Shown here in pieces: positions 1 through 6,810 of a stretch of DNA of 8,013 nucleotides. Where the stretch lies: NCBI GenBank assembly GCA_039812085.1, contig JBDHZU010000093.1, positions 1 to 8,013 of the forward strand. Reading direction: 5' to 3'. Source of the DNA: JBDHZU01 sp039812085. Its GTDB lineage: Bacteria > Actinomycetota > Actinomycetes > S36-B12 > UBA10799. A program made the translations under genes and the position numbers. The stretch's first letter is position 1, and each line of letters opens with the position of its first letter. The notes under the pieces were generated by a model, which saw only the letters and a list, made by a program, of their open reading frames with translations, was not told the origin of the DNA and did no database searches.

Positions 1-1040
1 CGCTGTACGCAGCAGCCGCAGGTACTGCGCTGCTCGTCGCTGGTCGCGCCGCCAACCTCTCCACCCTCGTCCGCCAACGTCGGATCGGACTCGGTCGAAT
101 CCATGCTCTAGTCGTTGGTCGGCAAAGCAACGCCCACGTGCGCGCACTGATGGACTCCGATCGTTACCGCGTGGAACGAATCATCGATCTTCGCGAAGTC
201 ACCAACGGTCGCGGGCAGCAACTCGTCGATCTCGTGGCTGATCGTGATGCCGATGCTGTGATCATCACCGATCACAACGCATTCGGCGACGACGATGTGC
301 GTCCCTTGTTGTGGCACTTAGAACGTAAGCGGACGGATCTGTTCTTGGCCGAGCCCGCCTACGGCGTTCCGGCAAAGCGTGCAACCGTGGAACAACTGGG
401 GCAGTTGTCCCTGTTGCGCATTGGTTACAGCAACGTCGCATGGCTTCCGTTGATGCTCAAGCGCATGCTCGACATCGTGGTTTCCGGGCTTGCCATCATC
501 GCCCTGTCGCCGCTGTTCCTGGCTGTGTCCATTGCCATCAAGCTCGAAGACGGCGGCAAGGTCTTCTTTATCCAGCATCGTGTGGGACGTAACGGCCGTC
601 TGTTCCCCTTCTTCAAGCTGCGTTCCATGCGTCCGAACGCTCACCTGGAGCGAGCAGTCATCCTGGGCGAAGCAGACGAAGGAATCCTCGACCGTTACCG
701 CGAGGACAATCGAATCACTCGGGTCGGTGCATTCACCCGCCGCTGGTCCATTGACGAATTGCCGCAACTGTTCAACGTGTTGCGTGGAGACATGTCTCTC
801 GTTGGCCCACGTCCCTTGTTGGAAGAGGAACTACCTGCTCTGCCAGCACGCGGCGATCGTCGTCACGACGTGACGCCAGGTCTCACCGGCCTCTGGCAAG
901 TGTCTGGCCGCAAGGAACTGATGTGGGAAGAGCGCATCGAGCTCGACCTGAACTATGTCGACGGTTGGTCGTTGACCTTGGATGCGCGCATCCTCGCCCG
1001 CACTGTCGGGGTCGTCGTCAAGGGCACTGGAGCCTACTAA
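1..1040 (+). CDS. Polyprenyl-phosphate sugar-phosphate transferase (WbaP/PssY-like), 5'-truncated
   Basis: The frame is open from base 3 to the TAA at 1038-1040, so the N-terminus lies outside the window; the GTG at 138 is internal. Visible parts in order: the end of a hydrophobic segment (about bases 3-55), a Rossmann-like regulatory domain beginning HALVVGR near base 102, a membrane hairpin after KRMLDIV (from about 459), and the catalytic bacterial sugar transferase domain (PF02397 type) with FFKLRSM, the Asp-Glu pair in IDELPQ (about 753-758), SLVGPRP and PGLTGLWQVSGR. In this family the enzyme transfers a sugar-1-phosphate from a nucleotide sugar to a polyprenyl phosphate at the cytoplasmic membrane, the first step of exopolysaccharide or glycan synthesis. 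The substrate sugar cannot be read from sequence. The C-terminal domain is complete and ends in a normal GTGAY tail. No linked glycosyltransferase is seen; any would be upstream. Confidence 0.93.
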   Translation, partial: LYAAAAGTALLVAGRAANLSTLVRQRRIGLGRIHALVVGRQSNAHVRALMDSDRYRVERIIDLREVTNGRGQQLVDLVADRDADAVIITDHNAFGDDDVRPLLWHLERKRTDLFLAEPAYGVPAKRATVEQLGQLSLLRIGYSNVAWLPLMLKRMLDIVVSGLAIIALSPLFLAVSIAIKLEDGGKVFFIQHRVGRNGRLFPFFKLRSMRPNAHLERAVILGEADEGILDRYREDNRITRVGAFTRRWSIDELPQLFNVLRGDMSLVGPRPLLEEELPALPARGDRRHDVTPGLTGLWQVSGRKELMWEERIELDLNYVDGWSLTLDARILARTVGVVVKGTGAY

Positions 1041-1069
1041 AACGGGCCTAACGCGCAATACTGGAATGT

Positions 1070-2242
1070 ATGTCTGCGCGCCAGGATGATCGACGATTCC
1101 TTCGCTATCTCGAATCAGAACGCGATGCTGCTCGGATGTATCGGGCACTCGCTGAGCTGACCGATGACGATCCTCGTGAAGCCTTGCTGGAGTTGGCCAG
1201 CATCGAAGACCGGCACGCGGCACATTGGGAATCCAAACTGATCGAGAAAGGCATCCCGGTACCGCCGGACTCTGGTCAGTTGCAGCCCGAATCCGCCGCC
1301 GTGCTGAAAAAAGCGCAAGAGCTGTCAGTGAACGAGGTCCTGCCAGAACTCGAAGAGTCCGAACGTGAAGCGCAGGGCGAGTACGACGACGAACCCGATG
1401 CCCTGCCAGGAATGGCGAATGATGAACGGCTACACGCATTAGTCCTGTCCTCACTCGGTACCCACGGAAAAGGGCCTGGCTCAGCTGCTTTGTTACCGTC
1501 CAAGACATCCGGGAAGAATCCCAACGCCATCCGGGAATCGTTGAACAACGCCGAGGACTGGCATCGACTGGACAAGTCCGGGTCAGTACGTGCCGCCATC
1601 TTCGGCATCAGCGACGGCCTGGTGTCCAACACAGCGTTGGTGATGGGCTTTGCCGGTTCCGGAATCTCCTCGGGAACCGTGCTGTTCGCCGGTCTTGCCG
1701 GTTTGTTGGCTGGCGCGTTCTCCATGGCGGCTGGCGAATATGTGTCAGTTGCGAGCCAACGCGACCTATTCGGGCGGGAAATCGCACTGGAAAAAGAAGA
1801 GCTGGAAACAAAGCCCTTGGAAGAACAGCGCGAACTCGAACTGCTCTATCGCGCCAAGGGAGTCGACCCTGCGACCGCTGCCGAGTTGGCGGAACGCATC
1901 ATGTCCGATCCGCATACCGCACTGGACACGTTGGTTCGAGAGGAGTTAGGGCTCGATCCAGACGAACTGGGATCTCCGATCAAGGTGGCGGGATCCAGTT
2001 TCGCTTCATTCGTGGTCGGTGCCGCCGTACCAGTTATCCCCTACCTGTTTTCCAGCGGAACGACCGCCTTGATCCTCGCGGTCATCATGGCAGCGATCGC
2101 CCTGCTCATCGTCGGCGCGGCAGTCGGCCATTCATCTGGAGCAGGCATGGTCAAATCAGCAATCCGCCAGCTCGCCGTCGGTGCCAGTGCAGCGATTGTC
2201 ACGTACGTGATCGGTCGAATAATCGGCGTCAGTCTGAACTGA
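1070..2242 (+). CDS. MbfA-like protein: ferritin-like diiron domain fused to a VIT1/CCC1 iron/manganese transporter
   Basis: This 390-residue protein has two parts. Residues about 8-130 look like a four-helix rubrerythrin/ferritin-like domain with two ExxH motifs (E46-H49 and E119-H122) and glutamates in the other helices (E15/E17, E93-E100), as expected for a diiron site. Residues about 170-390 are a VIT1/CCC1 domain: GISDGLVSN, GAFSMAAGEYVSV, a glutamate-rich cytoplasmic stretch (about 239-257) and three further hydrophobic segments. The same architecture occurs in MbfA of Agrobacterium and Bradyrhizobium, a membrane iron exporter that protects against iron and peroxide stress; export of Fe(II) or Mn(II) here is inferred. 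The ATG lies 29 bases after the sugar transferase stop. There is no good Shine-Dalgarno; TACTGG sits five bases upstream of the ATG and could be a poor -10 element. No iron-regulator operator was recognised. Confidence 0.9.
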   Translation: MSARQDDRRFLRYLESERDAARMYRALAELTDDDPREALLELASIEDRHAAHWESKLIEKGIPVPPDSGQLQPESAAVLKKAQELSVNEVLPELEESEREAQGEYDDEPDALPGMANDERLHALVLSSLGTHGKGPGSAALLPSKTSGKNPNAIRESLNNAEDWHRLDKSGSVRAAIFGISDGLVSNTALVMGFAGSGISSGTVLFAGLAGLLAGAFSMAAGEYVSVASQRDLFGREIALEKEELETKPLEEQRELELLYRAKGVDPATAAELAERIMSDPHTALDTLVREELGLDPDELGSPIKVAGSSFASFVVGAAVPVIPYLFSSGTTALILAVIMAAIALLIVGAAVGHSSGAGMVKSAIRQLAVGASAAIVTYVIGRIIGVSLN

Positions 2243-2261
2243 GTTCGTTAGGACTCTTGTT
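2241..2261 (+). terminator. Possible intrinsic terminator of the MbfA-like gene
   Basis: GAGTTC and GGACTC form a six-pair stem (one G-U) around a GTTA loop at 2241-2256, followed on the + strand by TTGTT. The hairpin starts inside the MbfA-like stop codon, and its loop contains the rdgB stop codon of the opposite strand. The T tract follows only in the + direction. The stem is short, so this is tentative. Confidence 0.35.
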
Positions 2262-2886
2262 CGGCCAATCGCTGCGCCATCGCGCGCAATGCTCGACCAC
2301 GATGACTGATGGCATCCTTCGCCGCAGAATCCAATTCCGCTGTCGTCACGGTGTACCCATCCGGAACAAAGATCGGGTCGTACCCAAAGCCATTCTCACC
2401 TCGGCGTTCTCTGATGAGTCGTCCACGCACCTCGTCGGCAACCACAATGTCTTGCGCACCATCGACATAAGCAACCGCACAGACGAATGCTGCCTGTCGA
2501 TGCTCGTCGCCAACATCGCTCAACTGCGCGAGCAGGAGATCGAGGTTTGCTTCGTCGTCGCCGTGGCGACCAGACCAGCGTGCGGAGAAGATTCCGGGCA
2601 TCCCGCCCAGTACATCCACGGCTAGACCCGAGTCGTCAGCAAGGCTGGGCAACCCAGTTGCAGCATGGACCGCACGAGCTTTTAATAGTGCGTTCCCCCC
2701 AAAGCTCACTTCAGTCTCGGCGACCTCACCGACATCACCATCCACCTCGTGGATCCCGACCAAGGGGCGCGACAGTCCGGCATCGCCAAGGATCCGACGA
2801 ATCTCGTCGATCTTGTGGGCGTTACGACTGGCAATGACGATCTCGTCACCGCCACGGCGAGCAGCCAAACCAGCAGGTGGGTTCAC
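2248..2886 (-). CDS. rdgB: RdgB/HAM1 non-canonical purine NTP pyrophosphatase
   Basis: A complete 212-residue member of the Ham1/RdgB family, which hydrolyses dITP, ITP and XTP to monophosphates plus pyrophosphate and keeps deaminated purines out of DNA and RNA. Signature motifs in order: IASRNAHKIDEI (residues 18-29), SFGGNALLKA (61-70), LADDSGLAVDVLGGMPG (82-98) with the catalytic acidic pair D84/D85, SARWSGRHGDD, GENGFGYDPIF (163-173) and ISHRGRAL (193-200). The length is normal. The start is GTG at 2886, overlapping the rph stop in a GTGA (2883-2886), so translation is probably coupled to rph. A TTG six codons later is an alternative, but homologues have a short lead before the SRN motif, which fits the GTG. 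It is the last gene of the murI block and ends five bases from the convergent MbfA-like gene. Confidence 0.95.
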   Translation of the reverse strand: MNPPAGLAARRGGDEIVIASRNAHKIDEIRRILGDAGLSRPLVGIHEVDGDVGEVAETEVSFGGNALLKARAVHAATGLPSLADDSGLAVDVLGGMPGIFSARWSGRHGDDEANLDLLLAQLSDVGDEHRQAAFVCAVAYVDGAQDIVVADEVRGRLIRERRGENGFGYDPIFVPDGYTVTTAELDSAAKDAISHRGRALRAMAQRLAEQES

Positions 2887-3656
2887 TTGGTTGCCGCGGT
2901 GCCGTCGATGAGTGTGCCGAGTTCGGGTCGAGCTTCGTCCAGCGCAGCCGCTTGTGCCTGCGTCAACGTCGCGATTCCCGAACCAGCTAAATCGAGTAAT
3001 TCGTCCAACAGTTGACGATCAAACGGTTCACGTTCTGCGGTGCCTTGGACTTCGATGAAGCGACCGGAACCGGTCATCACCACATTCATGTCCGTTTCCG
3101 CACGCACGTCATCGTCGTAGTGCAAGTCGAGTCGTGGTTCGCCATCGATGATGCCGACCGACACGGCAGCCACCGAATCAGTAAGGGCCCGCGCATCAGC
3201 AGCAACGTGACCCTGCTCCTTGGCCCAGGCCAAGGCATCAGCAAGTGCCACATAGGCACCGGTAATGGCGGCCGTTCGGGTTCCACCGTCTGCTTGCAGC
3301 ACATCGCAGTCGATGGCGATGGTGTTCTCTCCCAGGGCTGCGTCATCGAGCACTGCCCGCAGCGAACGACCAATCAATCGAGAGATTTCCTGCGTACGGC
3401 CAGAGAGCTTTCCCTTGACACTTTCGCGCGAGTTTCGGCTGTCGGTGGATCGGGGCAACATTGCGTACTCAGCCGTTACCCAGCCCAATCCAGTGTCACG
3501 TCGCCAACGAGGAACGCCAGGGGTGAACGATGCGACGCACAACACGCGGGTGCGTCCAAACTCGATCAGGCAGTTACCTTCGCCGTGGTCCTGCCAACCC
3601 CGGTGAATCCGGATCGGGCGCAGTTCATCATTTTCGCGTCCATCACTTCGCGTCAT
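2883..3656 (-). CDS. rph: Ribonuclease PH
   Basis: A 257-residue phosphorolytic 3'-5' exoribonuclease that trims the 3' ends of tRNA precursors using inorganic phosphate and forms a hexameric ring in the cytoplasm. Seen directly: MTRSDGRENDELRPI at the N-terminus, ASFTPGVP, the basic stretch around LSGRTQEISRLIGRSLRA (residues 84-101), and DCDVLQADGGTRTAAITGAY (116-135). Thr126-Arg127 of that motif correspond to the phosphate-binding pair of the family. TDMNVVMTGSGRFIEVQGTAE follows (188-208). The ATG at 3656 is chosen because MTRSDGR is the usual start and GAGAGGA lies six bases upstream. The frame stays open to 3746, but a start there would overlap the upstream MBL gene and add 30 residues with no family counterpart. 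It is the third gene of the murI block. Confidence 0.96.
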   Translation of the reverse strand: MTRSDGRENDELRPIRIHRGWQDHGEGNCLIEFGRTRVLCVASFTPGVPRWRRDTGLGWVTAEYAMLPRSTDSRNSRESVKGKLSGRTQEISRLIGRSLRAVLDDAALGENTIAIDCDVLQADGGTRTAAITGAYVALADALAWAKEQGHVAADARALTDSVAAVSVGIIDGEPRLDLHYDDDVRAETDMNVVMTGSGRFIEVQGTAEREPFDRQLLDELLDLAGSGIATLTQAQAAALDEARPELGTLIDGTAATK

Positions 3657-3662
3657 GGATGG

Positions 3663-3669
3663 TCCTCTC
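3663..3669 (-). promoter_or_regulatory. Ribosome binding site of rph
   Basis: On the minus strand GAGAGGA ends six bases before the ATG at 3656. It is the clearest Shine-Dalgarno in the window and decides the rph start. It lies in the 38-base gap after the MBL stop codon, and contrasts with the neighbours that have either stop/start overlaps or leaderless-type promoters. Confidence 0.7.
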
Positions 3670-3694
3670 AATTGCACGTCGCAGGATTCGCGAC

Positions 3695-4450
3695 TCAGAT
3701 GGTGACGGTCATACCCGCTGCGGCGATCGATAAATCTCGATCCCACACACCACGCGCATCCGCTTCGATTTCAGCAGGATCATTCCACGCCACCAAGTGC
3801 GTGAGGAGCAGCCGGTCGACTCCCGCTAGCTGGGCTGCCTGGGCTGCTTGACGCCCCGTCAAGTGCTTGGACTCTTCACAAGACTGTCGTTGAGTTAACG
3901 ACGCCTCAACCAGGGCAACTTCTGCCCCCTTGAGACCGTTCACGAGACCGTCACACATCCCCGTATCAGCGGAGTAGGCCAATACCCGACCGATGGTGTC
4001 TTCCACCCGGAAGCCGCAGGAATCAACCCAGTGATCAACCGCGAATGGGGTGACCGTCAACGATCCAACCTCGATCTGTTGTCCCGGCTCGTATTCGATG
4101 AACTCCAGCACGTCGTCTAGCCGGGCAGTGTCTCCATCATCGCCGTAACCAGCAGCGATGCGAGCAGCGATTCCGGCCGGGCCGTAGACCTTCACACGCT
4201 TGTCCGGTTTGGCCTCGCCATAGTTCAGGCACACGAACAGGCTGCCCAGGTCGGCGTAATGGTCAATGTGCAGGTGGGAGATGAACACGGCGCCCAACTG
4301 CGTCGGCGACACATGCTGTTGCAGCGGACCGAAGGCCCCGCTGCCAAGGTCGAGCAGGATCGACGTGTCGTCGGATTGCACAAGATAGGAACTGGCTGCA
4401 GACTCCGGCCCAGGGAAGGAACCGGCACAGCCGACAATGGTGAGTTTCAT
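3695..4450 (-). CDS. Metallo-beta-lactamase-fold hydrolase, probable cyclic-nucleotide phosphodiesterase (Rv1339-like)
   Basis: This 251-residue protein has a complete MBL metal site: HLHIDH (H59, H61, D63, H64), then H140 in AVDHW, D162 in YSADTG and H218 in LLLTHL, with H196 in the KHLTG segment. The N-terminal MKLTIVGCAGSFPGP and EASLTQ...KHLTGRQAAQAA motifs match the actinobacterial protein always found between murI and rph. The M. tuberculosis member, Rv1339, has been reported to be an atypical class II cAMP phosphodiesterase; cAMP hydrolysis here is inferred from that. RNase Z-like nuclease activity is an alternative, but the exosite arm of true RNase Z is not seen. The start is ATG 4450, which overlaps the murI stop in ATGA (4447-4450) with GTGGAAA upstream; an in-frame GTG at 4462 would add four residues. 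It probably depends on murI translation. Confidence 0.88.
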   Translation of the reverse strand: MKLTIVGCAGSFPGPESAASSYLVQSDDTSILLDLGSGAFGPLQQHVSPTQLGAVFISHLHIDHYADLGSLFVCLNYGEAKPDKRVKVYGPAGIAARIAAGYGDDGDTARLDDVLEFIEYEPGQQIEVGSLTVTPFAVDHWVDSCGFRVEDTIGRVLAYSADTGMCDGLVNGLKGAEVALVEASLTQRQSCEESKHLTGRQAAQAAQLAGVDRLLLTHLVAWNDPAEIEADARGVWDRDLSIAAAGMTVTI

Positions 4451-5247
4451 GATCGTTTCCACTGTTCCACAGAGGTGACCTCTGGACCAAGGAAACGGCG
4501 TCCCAATGTTGCGAACGCCACAGGATCGCCGGTGGCAATGAACCGATGTTCGGGGATGGGGCCACCATCAGGTGCCAAAAGGTCGTGATCGGCCAAGATC
4601 GCATACGTGTCTTTAGCGGTCTCCTCCGCGCTGGACACCAAGGTCACATGCTCACCCACGGTGTGCTGAATGACAGCCGTGAGCACCGGATAGTGAGTAC
4701 AGCCCAGGACGAGGGTGTCGATTCCGGCGGCAACCAACGGATCCAGGTACTCATGGGCGACTTCGGACAATTCCGATCCACCGGTGACTCCGGCTTCAAC
4801 GAACTCAACGAAGCGAGGGCATGCCTGCTGGGAGACCGTGAGCCGCGGGTTCGCCAAGAAGGCGTCTCGATAAGCACCAGAGGTCACCGTGGCAGTCGTG
4901 CCGATCACGCCAATGTGGTTATTACGAGTGGCGTTGACAGCCCGACGAACAGCGGGGTGAATGACCTCGACAACGGGGACGTCGTACCGCTCACGTGCGT
5001 CTCGCAATACCGCCGAACTCGCAGAGTTGCAGGCAATGACCAACGCCTTGACACCCTGCTCCACGAGCTGATCCATGATCTGCAACGCCAATGACCGAAC
5101 CTCGGCCAAAGGACGCGGCCCATACGGCCCGTTGAGAGTGTCTCCGATATAGGTGATGGACTCGTCCGGCAACTGATCCAGGACGGCGCGCGCAACGGTT
5201 AGTCCCCCGACTCCAGAGTCGAAGATCCCAATTGGCGCTTGTTCCAT
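4447..5247 (-). CDS. murI: Glutamate racemase
   Basis: This cytoplasmic enzyme interconverts L- and D-glutamate, supplying D-glutamate for peptidoglycan. The 266 residues carry all the expected landmarks: IGIFDSGVGGLTVAR (6-20), YIGDTLNGPYGP (33-44), ACNSAS with catalytic C73, VIHPAVRRA (95-103), GVIGT (113-117) and GCTHYP with catalytic C183 and H185. The NGPYG in place of the more general RxPYG, and ACNSAS in place of ACNTAS, are both familiar from mycobacterial MurI, so they are lineage traits and not defects. The ATG at 5247 lacks a Shine-Dalgarno but has TAGTCT exactly six bases upstream, suggesting a leaderless message. It leads the murI - MBL - rph - rdgB block. Confidence 0.97.
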   Translation of the reverse strand: MEQAPIGIFDSGVGGLTVARAVLDQLPDESITYIGDTLNGPYGPRPLAEVRSLALQIMDQLVEQGVKALVIACNSASSAVLRDARERYDVPVVEVIHPAVRRAVNATRNNHIGVIGTTATVTSGAYRDAFLANPRLTVSQQACPRFVEFVEAGVTGGSELSEVAHEYLDPLVAAGIDTLVLGCTHYPVLTAVIQHTVGEHVTLVSSAEETAKDTYAILADHDLLAPDGGPIPEHRFIATGDPVAFATLGRRFLGPEVTSVEQWKRS

Positions 5248-5253
5248 CGCAGC

Positions 5254-5259
5254 AGACTA
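5254..5259 (-). promoter_or_regulatory. Putative -10 element of a leaderless murI promoter
   Basis: On the minus strand TAGTCT is followed by six bases (GCTGCG) and then the murI ATG at 5247, so transcription would start at or next to the A of the ATG. No convincing -35 is seen, which is common in actinobacterial promoters. It would drive the whole murI to rdgB block. Confidence 0.55.
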
Positions 5260-5347
5260 CGACTCCGAATCCTTCCAAGGAGTAGCTAACCCTGTGATAC
5301 TCACTGCACTGTCAGTTTGGAACGACCTTTTGCCGCAGGAGCCGGAC

Positions 5348-5353
5348 TACTAT
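5348..5353 (+). promoter_or_regulatory. Putative -10 element of a leaderless promoter for the small membrane gene
   Basis: TACTAT, followed by six bases (CTGCCC) and the ATG at 5360. The spacing is identical to the elements before murI, cysO and mec. The -35 region is unclear. This supports ATG 5360 over the longer GTG start at 5294. Confidence 0.5.
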
Positions 5354-5359
5354 CTGCCC

Positions 5360-5791
5360 ATGAGCGCTGAGACTCCCCAAGGGATTGGCCGCCGCCCTGG
5401 CATCATTACGTTGCTATCGATCGTGATCACCCTCGCGGCAATCGTTCAGTTGATCGTCGCTGTGATCGGCATCGTCCTTGCATTACGTCCCGGAGAAGCC
5501 CAGAGCTACTTCGGCCACGCCACCAGCGACTGGGTCTTCATCATCAATGGAATCCTCGGCCTGTTGCTTGCACTGATCTACTTCTGGATCGCACGACGTT
5601 TGTTTGCTGGCGACCCACAGGCATGGGTTCTGGTCAATATCTTGGCGCTGATCAACCTGCTCTTTGCGCTGTTCCAGATTCCCTTTGGCACTGGCTGGGG
5701 GTCGCTGATTCTCAATGGAATTGTGCTGCTGCTGAACAACACTCCTAAGGTGCGGCATTACGTCGGAGCAGACGCCAACATCGAACGCTAG
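5360..5791 (+). CDS. Small four-helix membrane protein of unknown function
   Basis: I do not recognise the family with confidence. From ATG 5360 the product has 143 residues: a short polar N-terminus (MSAETPQGIGRRPG), then four hydrophobic segments at about residues 15-44, 60-79, 88-107 and 110-126, and a polar tail containing NNTPKVRHYVG. It resembles the many short actinobacterial membrane proteins that begin with RRPG and end with a conserved Asn/Pro-Lys-Val motif. No catalytic residues or signal peptide were seen. The frame is open back to a GTG at 5294, which has AAGGAG 11 bases upstream; that start adds 22 residues without homology I recognise. I prefer 5360 because of the TACTAT placed six bases upstream. 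The gene is transcribed away from murI and converges on cysM, at the place where mycobacteria carry a rhomboid protease gene; it has no GxSG or other rhomboid signature. Confidence 0.75.
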   Translation: MSAETPQGIGRRPGIITLLSIVITLAAIVQLIVAVIGIVLALRPGEAQSYFGHATSDWVFIINGILGLLLALIYFWIARRLFAGDPQAWVLVNILALINLLFALFQIPFGTGWGSLILNGIVLLLNNTPKVRHYVGADANIER

Positions 5792-5796
5792 CGAGT

Positions 5797-5809
5797 TGGG
5801 CTAAGCCCA
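5797..5809. terminator. Short inverted repeat between the convergent membrane gene and cysM
   Basis: TGGGC and GCCCA flank a TAA loop, giving a perfect five-pair GC-rich stem. It overlaps the cysM stop codon (5801-5803) and lies just after the TAG of the membrane gene. No T tract follows on either strand, so it is at most a weak two-way terminator or a 3'-end stabilising hairpin. Confidence 0.25.
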
Positions 5810-6751
5810 GAGTTGGCCTTCTAGCCGATCTTCGGCCTCTTCTAGCGTTCCCTCATAGGCACCAGTCGACAGGTACTTCCAGCCGCCGTCACAGACCACG
5901 AATGCAATGTCTGCGCGTTCACCAGCCTTGATTGCCTTCTTCGCCATACCCAAAGCGGCATGCAGAATCGCGCCGGTCGAGATCCCAGCGAAGATTCCTT
6001 CTGCTTCCAGCAATTGCCGAGTTCGACGAACTGCATCTCGCGGACCCACCGAGTATCGAGACGTCAAAACGGATTCGTCGTACAGCTCCGGGACAAAGCC
6101 TTCATCCAGATTTCGCAGCCCGTAGACGAGTTCTCCGTAACGCGGTTCCGCCGCCACAATTTGTATGCCCGGGACGTTCTCCCGCAAATACCGACCAGCA
6201 CCCATCAGAGTTCCGGTGGTCCCCAACCCTGCGACAAAGTGTGTGATCTCCGGTAGATCTGTCAGGAGTTCTGGACCAGTGGTCTCGTAATGTGCTTGCG
6301 CATTGGCTGGGTTGCCGTACTGGTAGAGCATGACCCAATCTGGGTTTTCGCTAGCGAGTTCCTTTGCCACTCGTACTGCTTCATTCGAGCCACCAGCGGC
6401 TGGGGAGTAACGGACCTCAGCACCCCACATCTGCAGCAGTTGGGTTCGTTCAGGAGATGTGTTCTCCGGCATGACGCAGATCAGGTTGTAGCCCTTGAGC
6501 TTTGCGGCCATTGCCAGCGAGATACCGGTGTTGCCTGACGTGGGTTCCAGGATCGTGCAGCCGGGAGTCAGGGTGCCGTCACGTTCGGCCTGTTCCACCA
6601 TGAACAGCGCGGGACGATCCTTCACCGATCCAGTGGGATTGCGGTCTTCCAGCTTTGCCCACAAACGGACATCGGGGGTAGGCGACAGATTCGGCAGCCC
6701 GACCAACGGAGTGTGTCCCACAGAGTCGATCAGCGAGTCATAACGCGCCAT
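5801..6751 (-). CDS. cysM: CysO-dependent cysteine synthase (O-phosphoserine sulfhydrylase)
   Basis: A 316-residue PLP enzyme very similar to mycobacterial CysM. It makes an aminoacrylate from O-phospho-L-serine and accepts sulfur from CysO thiocarboxylate to form CysO-Cys. Landmarks: GHTPLVGLP (residues 12-20), NPTGSVKDRPA with the PLP lysine K44, EPTSGNTGISLA (69-80), the phosphate cradle GLGTTGTLMG (175-184), AEPRYGE (201-207), GLRNLDEGFVPELY (211-224) and GISTGA near residue 257. R213 in the LRN motif aligns with the arginine that selects O-phosphoserine over O-acetylserine in M. tuberculosis CysM. The C-terminal EGQLWA is conserved and is the tail that closes over that active site. It lies 59 bases after cysO. 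Upstream TACTCA at a five-base distance is only a weak promoter candidate, so it may be read from the cysO or mec transcript. Confidence 0.95.
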   Translation of the reverse strand: MARYDSLIDSVGHTPLVGLPNLSPTPDVRLWAKLEDRNPTGSVKDRPALFMVEQAERDGTLTPGCTILEPTSGNTGISLAMAAKLKGYNLICVMPENTSPERTQLLQMWGAEVRYSPAAGGSNEAVRVAKELASENPDWVMLYQYGNPANAQAHYETTGPELLTDLPEITHFVAGLGTTGTLMGAGRYLRENVPGIQIVAAEPRYGELVYGLRNLDEGFVPELYDESVLTSRYSVGPRDAVRRTRQLLEAEGIFAGISTGAILHAALGMAKKAIKAGERADIAFVVCDGGWKYLSTGAYEGTLEEAEDRLEGQLWA

Positions 6752-6810
6752 GAGTGTGAGTACCGTCCTGGAAGTCGTAGCCGAGCGATGGGTCGTGAGT
6801 GGTCGGGGAA

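Noticed and set aside
138..140. GTG as the start of the sugar transferase
   Set aside because: The frame is open upstream to base 3 and encodes family-typical sequence (hydrophobic segment, then HALVVGR), so the gene is truncated by the window and not started here.
831..1508. 225-codon minus-strand frame opposite the sugar transferase and MbfA-like genes
   Set aside because: Arginine-rich, low-complexity translation spanning two real genes; a shadow frame.
3657..3746. Longer rph start at 3746
   Set aside because: It would overlap the end of the MBL gene and add 30 residues without family counterpart; the ATG at 3656 has a good Shine-Dalgarno.
3830..3847. Perfect 9-base tandem duplication (CTGGGCTGC twice) in the MBL gene
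   Set aside because: It encodes the QAAQAAQ stretch of a helix, keeps the frame and matches the alanine/glutamine-rich segment seen in homologues; probably ordinary coding repetition.
3012..3851. 279-codon open frame on the + strand opposite rph and the end of the MBL gene
   Set aside because: It is antisense to two strongly conserved genes and the translation shows no domain or coherent membrane pattern; long antisense frames are expected with this codon use.
4546..5094. 182-codon + strand open frame opposite murI
   Set aside because: It lies wholly inside murI, which has all catalytic motifs; no recognisable protein features.
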